Shown here piece after piece: positions 43,557 through 54,619 of a DNA stretch of 64,000 bases. Position 1 is the stretch's first letter; the number at the start of each line of letters is the position of its first letter. This DNA is from Aselliscus stoliczkanus. Taxonomy: Eukaryota > Chordata > Mammalia > Chiroptera > Hipposideridae. Under the pieces are notes generated by a model. The model was not told the origin of the DNA. It made no database searches and saw only the letters and a program-made list of their open reading frames with translations. Both the position numbers and the translations under genes were made by a program. The stretch is taken from positions 68,461,921 to 68,525,920 of the forward strand of contig CM066733.1 in NCBI GenBank assembly GCA_033961575.1. Reading direction: 5' to 3'.

Positions 43557-44798
43557 TGTTCCAGGAGCTGCTGGGACCACAAAAATGCGACTGCAACTCT
43601 GGCGGCAGGATCCAGGAGATGGATCTGCGATGGCAGCGTCTGAAGGGCTTGGCCTGGAACATCCAGCCGCCCTCAAGAGGGGAGAAAAGGCTTTCTGCTT
43701 TATGAGGCCGTTCAGGAGGTCCAGGAGCGACTGGTCTTTCACTGGCTGAGGTGCTTGTTCACAAGTAACTTGGTCATTCTTTCAAAAAGTAACCCTAAAA
43801 AAAAAGGACTCATTTATGCCAAAGTATAATTTGTGCCTAAATTCAAACTACTACACTAAAAGTTGCTTCTTCTTGCTTGTTACTGAAGCTCTAAAGGTGG
43901 CAACTCATTCAGGGGAACATGTGATGATCAAGGGGAAAAATATCTCTTTATTGGGTTACAGTTGCTTGGGAGGCTCGCTCTACACAGAGATTTTTCTAGA
44001 GACCCCTACTCTTTCTATGTGTACATTCTCAAAGTTAAAGTCCATTAAGAGAGCATTGCCAATATTATGTGTATGTAAATACTGTTCATTATACAGTCAA
44101 GTAATGTCATGCCCCCCTTCCCTTTGCCCCTTGACTTACCAGGAGCCTAGGGTTTGGTCAAAGGAATTCCTTTTACTCTTTTTGAATGCTCCAGTCGTGT
44201 CACACTTTAATCTGTTTCATATTTAGACTATATCTTTTTTGAACAGTTTTTCTTTTCCTGGAGTGTCTAATTCCTAGAAGAAGAAATACAGCCTTCTGCA
44301 CTATATTATGACCTTGTAACTTCTTGCTCATTTGATCTATTGAATGGGATCAATCCTTTTCTCTTGCTTGTAAGGAGCCCACTGAGTGTCTTTTCTAATT
44401 TGAAGCAATAGCTTTATGTGTTGGTCTACACTGATGTCAATCTCGGATTCACTGTTATTGGACTTTTGAGTTATTACCAGAGATTGTTATAGCTCAAGGC
44501 TTTTTCTGTCTTGGATTTCACACTTACTTTTTTGGAGTGTGTAGTCAAGTTACTTCCTCACAAAGACTATGCAGGAGGTAAGCTTTTTATGTATAATCTA
44601 TGTCTTCATTTTTCTATCACAATTGATCGATAGTTTAAAGAAATGGAGAATAATAGTTTCAAAATAACTTGTCTTAAAACTCTGAAGGGGCCAGTCCTCT
44701 ACTGCATCTTTCTGTATGTATTTCAGGCCACAGTTTCCTCCTGATTTTCTTCCAAAAATGCTTCCATATACAATCCATCTTCAAGGAATTTGTGGAGG

Positions 44799-44800
<2 letters not shown>

Positions 44801-44835
<35 letters not shown>
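44801..44835. repeat. (TC)n microsatellite
   Basis: 35 bp of TC dinucleotides. Confidence 0.95.
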
Positions 44836-44837
<2 letters not shown>

Positions 44838-45325
44838 ATTTCACTATTAGGGATCTATTCCCTTTAAAGAAAACTTTTATTTTTCACCATCAATTTAATG
44901 ATTTAACAACAAGCCTGAAGGGAAAGGATACAAGCTTCTACATTCTACTTGTTCTCAACTCACCATCTTGAAAAAACAAAACAAACAAAGTCTTGGCCTT
45001 CACCTGGAAAAGTGCAAATACCTTTGGGGTCAGGGTGAAAGTGGCAGCTAACCTTATCATGTGCATATTCCAATAACTAAATTATTCTGATTAACTTGAG
45101 AGAACAGTGAATCAGAGCTAGCCAAGGATGTATAAACAAGTCTTCAGAGTATCTCTTTCTAAGAACTTGGAAATGAATAACAGGTTTTTTTTTTGGAACT
45201 GAAAAGCTCACAGCGGTGGTAAGTAGAGTTTAACCCTAGCTCAGGGAGAATTATTTCAGTCCCAGAAATCCTTTTTACAAGTTGTTATTGATTTTTTTTT
45301 TTTCATCAGTAGTTTCACTTATATA

Positions 45326-45894
45326 TGAGGCCAGACAATTAAGTTCATGAACTAATCCTAGAAAAAGTGTTACATACCTCATTGCTGAATATCACTGTGG
45401 TCACCTTTGAAGTACTCCCCTTGGGAAGCTATACACTGACGCCAGTGCCTAGTCCACCCTTCAAAGCAATTTTGGAACTCTTTTTCTGGAATGGCCATCA
45501 GAGCTGTCATTTATTATCCTGGTGTCCTGAATGTCATCAAAATGTCTTCCTTTAAATATTTTCTTTATCTTCAGGTAAAGAAAGAAGTTATTGGGGGCCA
45601 GGTCAGGTGAGTAGTGAGGGTGTTCCAATACAGTTATTTGTTTACTGGCTAAAAACTCCCTCACAGACAGTGCTGTGTGAGCTGGTGCATTGTTGTAATG
45701 CAAGAGCCATGAATTGTTCTTGAAAAGTTCAGGTCATGTGACTTTTTCATGTAACCTTTTCATATTTCCAAATAGTAAACTTGGTTAACTGTTCATCCAG
45801 TTCGTACAAATTCATAATGAATAATCCCTCTGATATCACAAAAAGTTTAGCAACATCATTGCAACAAGTTCATGAACTTAATTGTCAGACCTTG
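45326..45894 (-). mobile_element. Mariner DNA transposon, internally deleted copy 2
   Basis: TA flanks at 45324-45325 and 45895-45896. Ends tgaggccagacaattaagtt and aacttaattgtcagaccttg are inverted. Length 569 bp. Read on the minus strand it is colinear with copy 1 (13,077-13,635): inverted repeat, 'gcaatgatgttgctaa', a short 5' piece, 'cctgaacttttc', then the C-terminal transposase half. Both copies lack the same region, which suggests a deletion-derivative family. Confidence 0.9.
45461..45703 (-). pseudogene. Mariner transposase C-terminal half, catalytic residues lost
   Basis: Minus frame of 80 codons. The second catalytic aspartate position reads N (HYNNAPAH instead of HHDNAPAH in copy 1). 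The third also reads N (LAPNN instead of LAPND). The frame diverges after FDDIQD through an indel. It is dead on several counts. Confidence 0.87.
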
Positions 45895-45896
45895 TA

Positions 45897-47634
45897 TCTA
45901 TGTATATCTAGAGCTGTGTATCTATAGATATATCTGCCGTACATTCACACACACATATATTCACATATACTTATATATACATACCTGTTACATATATACA
46001 TATACATATATACATAGATATATGTTTGAGCCTCAACTGGGTTCATTCCAGACATACTCATTCCCGCCCCCCCAAACCTCATAATAGAATGCCTGGGTAT
46101 TTGGTTAATGTAAGTCTTGGAGATTGCCACTCATGAAAAATTTAGGCCATGTGCCCATGTGAGCTTTAATGCAACAGGTCTTTCTTGATCTTTTAACTCT
46201 TGGCAAATATTCAAACTACTTTTCAGACAAAATTGTTGCCACCTTACTACTTAGTCTATTTTTTTTTTCCAGACTTCATGGTGTTCTAAAAAACAAATAA
46301 CACCTTCTAAAGTTGATTTTAACATGTAGATCTTTAGGCTGACCATACTGTCATTTGAGATGAGAGTCCCTTTAGTAACAAACCATCTATCCTTCCTCTG
46401 CTTGCACCTGAAAAGTGTTTTAGGGAATTTGGACTCTGAGAATATGTAGATGAATCTGACTGTTGACATAGGTGGTCCAAGGCCACTAAGGGAAGAGGCC
46501 ATTTTCTCAGAATATTTCACCCCTTACTAAATCTTCACTTTATCTCATTGTCTTAAGTTCCACTAGTTGGGTTCATAAATATTAATTATTCATATTTAAA
46601 TTGGTTAAATGTCCAAGTTTTTTTTTTCTTCCACCTACCTTAGGAGTGTTAAGGAATTAAAAAAGTTTGGGGACAGGTAGAGGGAGAGATCCATGAGAAA
46701 GGAGGCTCTGAGTTATGTGGGGACAGTTATGAGGTGCATGAGACTAAGGGAGAGGGAGCCTAAAATAGCATGGTCTACTCCCAAGGTTATGGTCTACTCC
46801 CAAGGTCATGTCCCAGTATGCAAGCGTCTTGACATCTAAGAGCAGCAGAATGATTCTGCCTCTATAACTGATTTCTGGCAGCCTCCTCCTCTATTGTGAT
46901 GAAAGAACAATGTACTTAGTTTTCCCAAAGTTTACCACTCTGGATTTGAGGATCTGTGAGCAATTCCCAAAGTATCCTGGCCTCTTATGCCAATTCAGTC
47001 CAATCCCATCCATGCTGACAATTCTCTCCTCAGTTTCCTCACAGATGGAGCCATATTTGATCAAGTGATGACTCACTGGACTGTGTACTCCAATTTCCCT
47101 GTACGAAAGAGCATGAGAAAAGGAAATACCTACAGGGAAAGGAGGATAATGGTAGTTTTTGGATTTCTTCCTGAAAATGAGGCAATATTTGTCTTGAAGG
47201 CCTTGGTTTGATGATAGCTGGGGGAGACAGACTCTCTTTCCTTGTTTATGAAACTTGCTTTTTTTTTCTCTCTCTTCCTATTAGAATTAAGGAAGAGGAT
47301 ATTTTTGAGTTTCATGTGTTGCGATAGCTGCAAATTGAGCAGGTTCCTGAGTCAGGCTAGCTAATTTGGCCTCCCAAAGCAGGCGAAATGTGGAGCTAGA
47401 CCCCTGAAATAATACACCACAAATAGCTATGAAAGGTTGAGTTATATGTCTCTTACAAGTCATTTGCAGTTAGCTTTCTCTAATCAGTGGGGTAATATTG
47501 TTTTTAGTACATTAATAATTCATGCATCATTCTAGAAAATGAAAAGGTTCACATTTTGGATTGGTTGAAAGAAGTAATTTGGAGTTCTGCATATGCAGAG
47601 AAAACGTGGGTAGAGTAAGAGTGAAGAAGAATTA
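45897..47634. other. Unassigned sequence, about 1.7 kb
   Basis: Starts with a TATA/CATA-rich low-complexity tract (45,930-46,030). A 19-bp tandem duplication lies at 46,770-46,807. Nothing else recognised; no coding support for the small frames. Confidence 0.45.
46770..46807. repeat. 19-bp tandem duplication
   Basis: atggtctactcccaaggtt (46770-46788) is followed directly by the same unit with a final c (46789-46807). Confidence 0.9.
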
Positions 47635-47870
47635 ATGTTTACCTAATGTTTTATATGCAGGTATTGTTTAGGTGCTTTATAGATTTTCTCATTTTAGTCT
47701 TCATTGCAACAGCAGCAACAATAACACCTCTTTGCAAGAAGTATTATTAAGATATTGACTTTCAGTGAGCCAAAGTAAATTGATCAAGGTCACTAAGCTT
47801 GTAAAGGGTTGCGTTGCACTGAAATACTGATTTTTTGACATCAAATCTGGGCTCTTTCCATCATCCCATG
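47635..47870 (-). mobile_element. MIR, diverged
   Basis: Antisense MIR layout: 'gtttaggtgctttatagatt', 'ttctcattttagtcttcatt', 'aagtaaattgatcaaggtca', 'tgacatcaaatctgggctct'. Confidence 0.65.
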
Positions 47871-48126
47871 GTGTCTCTGAGAATGATGCTGAAAAGTCTG
47901 GCCGGTCAAAAACATCTGTCACTGATTTGCCACAGGGCCTGAAATTGCCCTCACTGAAGTCACTGAAAGTCATCATTTCTAGAAGGCACTTATTAAAATG
48001 TAATTGTGCAACCCAGAGTGAATACAGTGTGGGAATCATATTAATTAAATTCGCCCCCTGCCCCAACCCCTTACCATCAATGATAGACTTAATGTTAGAG
48101 CAGACAGGGGCTTTGGGAGAATTTAG
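47871..48126. other. Unassigned sequence
   Basis: Short stretch, nothing recognised. Confidence 0.4.
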
Positions 48127-48265
48127 CCCACCCTCCACTTTTCTTTTTTTTTTTTTGAGGACAGTGTCACTGGCCCTCATATGTGGGACCCGAACCAGAG
48201 TCGCTGGCATCCCAAGCCAGCTCTTAACCACTGCGCCACTAGACCGGCCCCCACCCTCCACTTTT
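48127..48265 (-). mobile_element. Short tRNA-head SINE, perfect 16-bp TSD
   Basis: Body 48143-48249: T-run, 'gaggacagtgtcactggccc', antisense B-box 'gggacccgaacc', head 'ccactagaccggcc'. TSD cccaccctccactttt at 48127-48142 and 48250-48265, perfect. Confidence 0.92.
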
Positions 48266-48345
48266 TATAAATGATGAAACTGAGATGCAGAGAGTCTAAG
48301 GAAAGTTCCTCAAAATTATATAACTTATGTGGTTAGTTTTATCAG
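48266..48345 (-). mobile_element. Possible MIR fragment
   Basis: 'atgatgaaactgagatgcag' and 'agagtctaaggaaagttcct' resemble antisense MIR; weak. It may be the continuation of the MIR at 47.6-47.87 kb only if much sequence was lost. Confidence 0.4.
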
Positions 48346-49484
48346 AAATCAGGGCCCTAGGGGATGACACAGATGAAATTTGATTTAGGAAACAAGGAAG
48401 GTGCAGACAAGTTCAATGTTTGGGGTGTTCTTAGTGGAAAACTTATGGTAAGTAGCACACGAAGAACCACAGAGGTCCATGGATCCACTGCCCTGGGGAC
48501 CTGAGATGGATAGAGCCCTAAAAATAGGGAGGTGAACACTGCAATTTTGCTAAGGACCAGTCCTATTAGGTGGAGTGGATCATTAGAAATGTTTGGGAAG
48601 GGATTTACCACTGTTGCTCTTTTTTAAGAATGCCTCCGATCACTCCTGTCTGTATTTCACTCAGAGTTGATGAAAGACTCAAAGTCAAACAAACAATACT
48701 CTGAGAACAGTTTATGCAGTTTATGCATATTTGTGGGCCAATGCTCCAAAGTGCCTGGCACCTGAAAGCGGAGCATCAAAAAGCAAGAGCTGAAATTGTG
48801 ACCCCCACCAAATATTTAGCATGTCAGGAGGACCTAGTGGGCACCCACACAGACAGCTTCCATTTTACCTCTCTGACTCTGATAAATGTAGCTCCAAGGG
48901 AAATGGCAGGTCCTGCAAATGTGATGGCATTCTGGCTGGAGGGGTCTGGTTTTAGTGCTCATTTAATATGAGGAAAGCCTTTTACCTCAAGCTTAAAAAA
49001 AAAAAAAAGCCATTCTGGTTCCTGAAAGAGAGAAATATTACACTGCTTGCCTCAGCCTAGGAAATAGCACCACTGGCAAAGTTGGCAGCTGTTCTGAGAA
49101 GAGCTGTGTGGCTAGCTCTTCAGGCTAGAAGTGTAATGGTAACTGCATAATGATGTCTGAGAAAAAAATCAAAGACCAAAGGAACAATTACAGTTTGGTA
49201 GAAACAAATATACAACCAAGCTCAACTTTGGGGTAATTTTTGAAAGGATGCCCTTGGGTCTTGGGGAGACATAATGGTTATAGATTCTGTAGGAAAATCC
49301 TAATCATGAGAGGGCATTCAAAGCATCCGATTACCTGTGGTTAAGCCTGTGTGTGTAATTGTGATTAGCTAGTCAAGGGAGGGCACTTGGGGATGAGGAA
49401 GCTAGCCACGCTGTGCCCACGTGTGGAATAGAGTTGAGGAGTGAGGGCTTGCTTGGACAGAGCATATAATAATGGAAGACTTCG
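48346..49484. other. Unassigned sequence, about 1.1 kb
   Basis: A-run at about 48,995-49,008. No recognised repeat or coding signal. Confidence 0.45.
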
Positions 49485-49655
49485 TTTCTAGGCCCAGCAT
49501 AGAAACACCCAGTGTTGTCTCTGCTACTCATTGGCTGCTCGTTCTTGGAAAATCACTTAGCCTACTTGGATCTTAGTTTCTTTTCCTGCAAAACTAAAAG
49601 TTTCGACCTAGATGATTTCAAAGGTCCTTCTAGCTATAACACTGCGTAATCCAGT
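49485..49655 (+). mobile_element. MIR-type SINE
   Basis: 'aaatcacttagcctacttgg', 'atcttagtttcttttcctgc', then 'gacctagatgatttcaaagg' and 'tccttctagctataaca' follow the MIR-group 3' structure. Confidence 0.65.
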
Positions 49656-49689
49656 TGAAAAGCACATTCTAAGTCTTTGGAGTCTTTAT

Positions 49690-49945
49690 TTTTTTCATTC
49701 TTCACATAGTTGAGTGCCTACTAGAAGGTCAGACAGTTTGATTAGTACTGGGACGCTTGCAAAGAAGAACAAGCTCTGGTTCCTGCCCTTAAGAGATTGA
49801 TAATTCAGTGGTGTTAATGTCCTGAAATACATGTGACATTCACTACTAAAGGAATATTTATTCACTGTGCTGTGCACGATGAGAGATGAAAGGGACAGTG
49901 AAGTACAACATGGCCCCTTGCATTCAGGAGTCTAAAGGAATACAC
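49690..49945 (-). mobile_element. Probable L2 fragment
   Basis: 'ttgagtgcctactagaaggt', 'tctggttcctgcccttaaga' and 'gattgataattcagtggtgt' are the antisense beginnings of L2-type sequence. Confidence 0.55.
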
Positions 49946-51536
49946 GTGAAACAATTAAGAGATAAGTGATAAACTTTTGGATGCCAACTAAATGCAACTG
50001 GGATTCACAGTGTGGGCTGGGAAGTCAGAGTGAGCACACTGGGGAAGGACAGACTTGGCGGGACCTTGGAAAAGTACTAGGATTTCAACAGGCAGAGAGG
50101 AGAAGCAAGGAAATGCCAGCTGGGGAAAATAGCTTAATAATTAATAGAAAAAATATTCCTAGTTTTTCTCAGAAGCACTGAGAGCTTCAGCTGTCCTCAG
50201 CCAAATGTTAACCCAGATGGTATATCCAAATTTCATAATTAACAATTCACCCAGTCACCACAGGTGCTTAAGTATAAGTCTCATGTTATTTATTTGTGGG
50301 GACAATGCAGAAGGAGGAAAAAAAAACCTAGGGGTGGGGGAGGAGGGTGTGTGGGGTGATACCCTGGAGCAATGTTCCAAGATGGGTACGTTTGATTAGT
50401 TTCTGTTTGGTCAGTGTTTCTGAAGCTGCATGTAGGTTTCATCTCTGTGTGCAGACAAGGTATCTGGTTTTTTTAGGAAGCCACAGATGGAGTTCACAAG
50501 GCTAGCACATGCATATATACAAGGGCACAGTGCCTGGCCCAAAGCTTTCCTTTATTTTCCTTGGCTGTTGAGACTGGGGCAAGAGAAGGTGGGAACCAAT
50601 AAGCAGAAATTAATCATCATTTCTCCTGAAACACAAGTCGGAATAGATCTTGTATTGCTGATGACCATTGGAAGGGAAGTAAATAGAGGTAGCACCCTTA
50701 GCATGGTGCTCAGACATAGGGCTGGAGCCACACTGTGATACCCCTGAGACAGGGCCCAAGTCTCACAACTTGCCTTTCCCTGTACTAGCCCTGTCCTCAG
50801 GGGCACGCAGATGGTTTCTGCCTTAAAGGCTCTGAGCAGAATTGCAAAGTGAGCACAGTTTATCTTTTTCACTGCTTCTTTTCCTGGCCTTCTTCCAACT
50901 CCTGGGAGGGAATGTTTAACTTGGGCTCTTCATTCCATCCTTAGAGTTTTGTGTTAAAACACTCCCATGCTTATGAAGTAAGATGGTGGCATTGGGTCTT
51001 AGTCTCCCAGGTTTTAGATGATATTTCCTCCACATACATGGCGTTCGGCTGGCTCTTGTCCAACGTGAAGGTTTCCTAGAGTTACAGTGATGATGCTGTT
51101 GCTTTGTTGGGAAAAGTGGACTGTGTTCCTGAGGTCTCGCTCCATTGTATAGTCCTCCTATTTGCCAGCCCCTGCCACACTGCTGTCCACACTGACTGTG
51201 TGTGGCCAAGCCAGCTTACCTTGTAATGGGAAGCTTGAATTCCTTTTGAGAGGAAATAAGGAGTCTTCTTATTTCCTTCTTTATCTCTACAAGGTTTACT
51301 GATTTAAAATTATTTGTCCAAGACACCCAGCAAACTGGGCCTACACGTGGACTAGAATATTGGTCTTCTGCTGTCTTCAAATTCACATATTTCTACTTGT
51401 CCAGAGTTTTGGTTCCTTTATGAGAGGCAATATAATGCATCATTAATTAAAAAGGTGGGCTGTAGCCTACTTCAAAGATGGCTTCCCTTGTGTATACTTG
51501 CCCAGGCCTGAGGGGTGATCCCAGGCCTGTTTAGAG

Positions 51537-51567
<31 letters not shown>

Positions 51568-52082
51568 CGCGTGTGTGTAAAGTTGACAGTGTGTAAGAGA
51601 GCTGGGGTGAAAACAGAAGGGGAGAGCAGTAGACTGGAGACCTCCACTTATTTTTGCGCTAGTCTACAAATGTTAGGGGTGGGGCTTTTTAGGGAGCTTT
51701 GCTTTAAAGACCATTCTTGCTGCTGTGTGAGGAATGGACTGGAGGGAATACAGCCTGGGGAAGGCAGAAAGACATGGCTGTCACCAGGTGAAAATACCCA
51801 GTGTCTGAGCCAAGGCAGTGGTTTGGGGAAAGGACAAAAAGGGGATTTGAGACCTATGGTAGAGGTGGTAAAATCCATGGGACTTCATGGCCAGTTAGGA
51901 TCAGGTGAGAGAGAAGAAAGGCTGGAGGATGGTTTCCATCCGGGTGGACAGTTGTGCCGGCACTGAGAAGGGAGCTCAGCAGGATGTGTAGTTAATGTGA
52001 ATGGGGAGAGTAATAAGTTTAGTTTGGCTCATGCCGAGTTTCAGGTACTATTGGACAATTAAATAGAAATGCTCGCTACAGT
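49946..52082. other. Unassigned sequence, about 2.1 kb
   Basis: Apart from the GT microsatellite at 51,537 I recognise no repeat. Several frames of 70-140 codons (for example 50552-50872 minus, 51541-51966 plus) have no motif, and the last begins inside the microsatellite. No gene supported. Confidence 0.45.
51537..51578. repeat. (GT)n microsatellite, interrupted
   Basis: GT dinucleotides with AT and GC interruptions. Confidence 0.95.
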
Positions 52083-52530
52083 TGGATATAATAACAACAA
52101 TGACTACTGCATACATAGCACTTAGGAGATGCCAGGTCATTTTCTGTTGAAATCTACACCTGGGGTTTCTCAATCTCAGCACTACTGGCATTTTGTGTCA
52201 GATAATTCATTGTTGTGGGGGCTGTCTTGTGCCTTGTAGGATGTTTAGTAACATCCCTGGACTCTCCTCACCGAATGCTGGTAGCACCTACCAGTTGTTA
52301 AAACCAGAAATGTCTCCAGACATTGCCAAATGCCCTGTGTGGGGAGGAGGGAAAATTACCCCTCAGTGAGAACCAATAATACATAATTCTCAAAACAATT
52401 CTGTCATGTGCAAACTACTGTTATTATTCTTATAAAGGAGGAAACGGAGACACACAGGTTAAGTGACTTGCCCAAGGTCACACAGTGATTTGGTAGTAGA
52501 GCCAGGAATGTTCTGGCTCTAAACGCCTCC
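52083..52530 (-). mobile_element. MIR split by a MER20
   Basis: Antisense MIR pieces at 52083-52154 ('catagcacttaggagatgcc') and 52376-52530 ('ttattcttataaaggaggaa', 'cttgcccaaggtcacacagt') are in the right order and direction for a single MIR. The MER20 lies between them. Confidence 0.75.
52155..52374 (-). mobile_element. MER20, nearly complete
   Basis: 'ggggtttctcaatctcagca', 'cagataattcattgttgtgg', 'tgtctccagacattgccaaa' and the end 'cagtgagaacc' cover the MER20 hAT-Charlie consensus from end to end, about 220 bp. MER20 copies have been linked in the literature to hormone-responsive regulation in endometrial cells of placental mammals; nothing in this sequence shows that for this copy. 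Confidence 0.82.
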
Positions 52531-53223
52531 CTCTCACCATTATCCATACTGCTGCTCAGGAGTGAAACCGGAGCTGGAGAAAGAGATTCTAAAACTACAG
52601 GTGAGATTGGAAGTTACAAGTCAACCGGGAAGTCTATTGGGAAAAGAAAAGGTCCCATTATGGAACCTGGGGAACATTATTTAAACAGAAGGAGAGGGCC
52701 TGAATTTCAGTGTGGGGATTGACGGGGGAGCCAGCTAGCAGCCTGAGGAGTGGGCGTTGGAGGTCAGGACTAGACTTTTCATTGGAGGACACTTGGCTTG
52801 ATGCAGGTTCACAGGCCTTTTCAATGCTGTACTTCTGTCAACAGCGGGAGAGGACTGAGCACAAAGGCAGCCTGTCAGCTGCCCTGCCCTGAATGGAAGC
52901 AACTTGTCTTCACAGAGAGACAAGTAGGTTGCCAGTGTTATCCTTGAATATGAGAAGTAGATCCTTGAACAGAGTCATTTCCTCCCTCTTCGGAAATGTT
53001 GTTTCTGATGAGCTGTGTGCAGGCAGAGCAAGGGGGAGTGTCTTTCCTTAATCCTGTTCAATCCTGAGTGCTTTCATCTCGCCCAGTTTCTGTCATGTTA
53101 GGGATTGGAGGGTGGCTTGTGCTGGGCATGGAGGGGTCTTTTTGCCCCACCCATCCATTTTTACTGGGCAGGAATAAAAGTCTGGAGGAGTAACTGCCCA
53201 AGGCCAAACTACTTCCTGGCTGT
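52531..53223. other. Unassigned sequence
   Basis: About 700 bp with no recognised element. Plus and minus frames near 52,710-52,923 lack motifs. Confidence 0.45.
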
Positions 53224-53355
53224 GGTTCCCAAAGTGGCTGGTCAGTCTCATCCCATAGGGGAACTTTTTAAAAACAGATTCTTGGCTCTCACCCTTGGGG
53301 AGTCTGACTTAGTGGGTCTGAGCCCTAACAGCCAGTTTTATAGAAAAGCACTCTA
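53224..53355 (+). mobile_element. MER5-type hAT fragment
   Basis: 'gtggttcccaaagtggctgg', 'ttaaaaacagattcttggct', 'tgacttagtgggtctgagcc' match a MER5-like consensus, with a degraded 3' end. Confidence 0.65.
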
Positions 53356-53391
53356 GCTGACTGTGAGGAAATACGAGGATAAAGCTTTTCG

Positions 53392-53720
53392 CTATAACAG
53401 TCTGCATGCTTTCTCCCATAAAGGGCCACACAGTGAATATTTTAGGCTTTGCAGGCCACACTATTTCTGTTGTAACTACCCTATTGTTATGTTGAAAACT
53501 ACCATAGACATGAAGTCAATGAGTGAGTGAGGCTCATTTGATAAAACACACTGAAATTTGAATTTCATGTAATTTCCATGTGTCACAAAATATTTTTTTT
53601 CCCTCCCTCCTCCCCCTGCCAGCCATTTAGAACTATAAAACCATTCTTAGCTTGCAGGCCATTCAAAAATAGGCAGTAGACCCCATTTGGTTCATGGACC
53701 ATTGCCTGCAGACTCCTGAC
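53392..53720 (+). mobile_element. hAT-Charlie MER1-type fragment
   Basis: 'ataaagggccacacagtgaa', 'tattttaggctttgcaggcc', 'aactaccctattgttatgtt', then 'gcaggccattcaaaaatagg' and 'ttggttcatggaccattgcc' follow a well-known mammalian hAT repeat. Family name uncertain between related MER groups. Confidence 0.7.
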
Positions 53721-53763
53721 ATATAATACTTAAGTATTTAACTGCAAGCATTGACCAAATGCT

Positions 53764-53997
53764 GACTAATATAGTTTAGAATATGGGCTTGGAATCATTC
53801 ACCATTTCCCAGCTGTGTGAACTTGGGCAAGTTAGTTAAGCTCCTGAGCCTCAGGTGGCTTGTTTGTAAATTAAATAGTTATTGTTCATATTTCCAGGGT
53901 TTTGTGAAGATTAAATGAGACATTATATATAGCTTCCTAGCACAGTGCAGTGCCTGGTAATTAATTGTACATGCTTAGTAAGTGTCAATGTTTATGT
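53764..53997 (+). mobile_element. MIR, nearly full length
   Basis: 'cccagctgtgtgaacttggg', 'caagttagttaagctcctga', 'gttttgtgaagattaaatga', 'gcagtgcctggtaattaatt' are sense MIR in order. Confidence 0.85.
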
Positions 53998-54619
53998 TAT
54001 TATAATGTACTGTGCGTGGTGCTGCCGAGTTCAAACAAATAGATGAAGCCAGTTCCTCAACCTTAAAAGAGTGTACGCACCAACCAGCAGGACAAGGCAT
54101 GCATACAAATAATTCTTTTATGACAGAATATATGTTCCTTTGGCACTGATCTTACACATACATACAGGATGTCTGTAGACACTGAAGAGAGTGCTGTGGG
54201 CTTAGTGCTGGGGAGGCAGGTCTGTAACCTTGCTTTGCATTCCTATGCCTCTCTGATCTTTCTTTAGAAACAATTTCATGTCAGTCTCGTTTTGTGAGGT
54301 TCATGGGTTGTAAGAGAGCTTCGTGTAGACACAGAGCAGGGTCTGTAGCTTTGTGTCTGTAGGGTCTGTAGTTCTGCACACTTGTTTAATTAGTTTGCAT
54401 GACTGATTCTCTGTGTGCTATCAAGGCTGTAAACACAGAGCCTGTGCTTAGGATACAATTAGTTCATCTTTCTGGACTTCCCTGAGTCATTGCAAAAATG
54501 GGAGGAGGGAAAAACACTTTTGAATCAGCCAGATGATTTTTGTACTATTTTAGTGAAGTGTCTTTGAAAACAAAAAACAAACAAACAAAAAGCTCTACAT
54601 CTTCACTGTAAAATTTAAA
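53998..54619. other. Unassigned; possible L2 trace at its start
   Basis: 'tgtgcgtggtgctgccgagt' to 'ccagttcctcaaccttaaaa' near 54,010-54,065 is reminiscent of antisense L2, not firm. The rest is unassigned, including short repeats of 'gggtctgtag' near 54,340-54,370. Confidence 0.4.

Larger units (their letters stand above)
43001..45323. other. Unassigned sequence, about 2.3 kb, with a GC-richer island
   Basis: Bases 43,430-43,750 are clearly richer in G, C and CpG than the surroundings and contain ggctgagtcatg (about 43,547), an AP-1/NF-E2-type site. The plus frame 43816-44226 (136 codons) has no recognised motif. No transposon identified except the TC repeat at 44,801. Confidence 0.45.

Noticed and set aside
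51541..51966. 141-codon frame starting MCVCVCVC
   Set aside because: It begins in a GT microsatellite and has no recognisable domain. A chance frame in GC-richer DNA is more likely.
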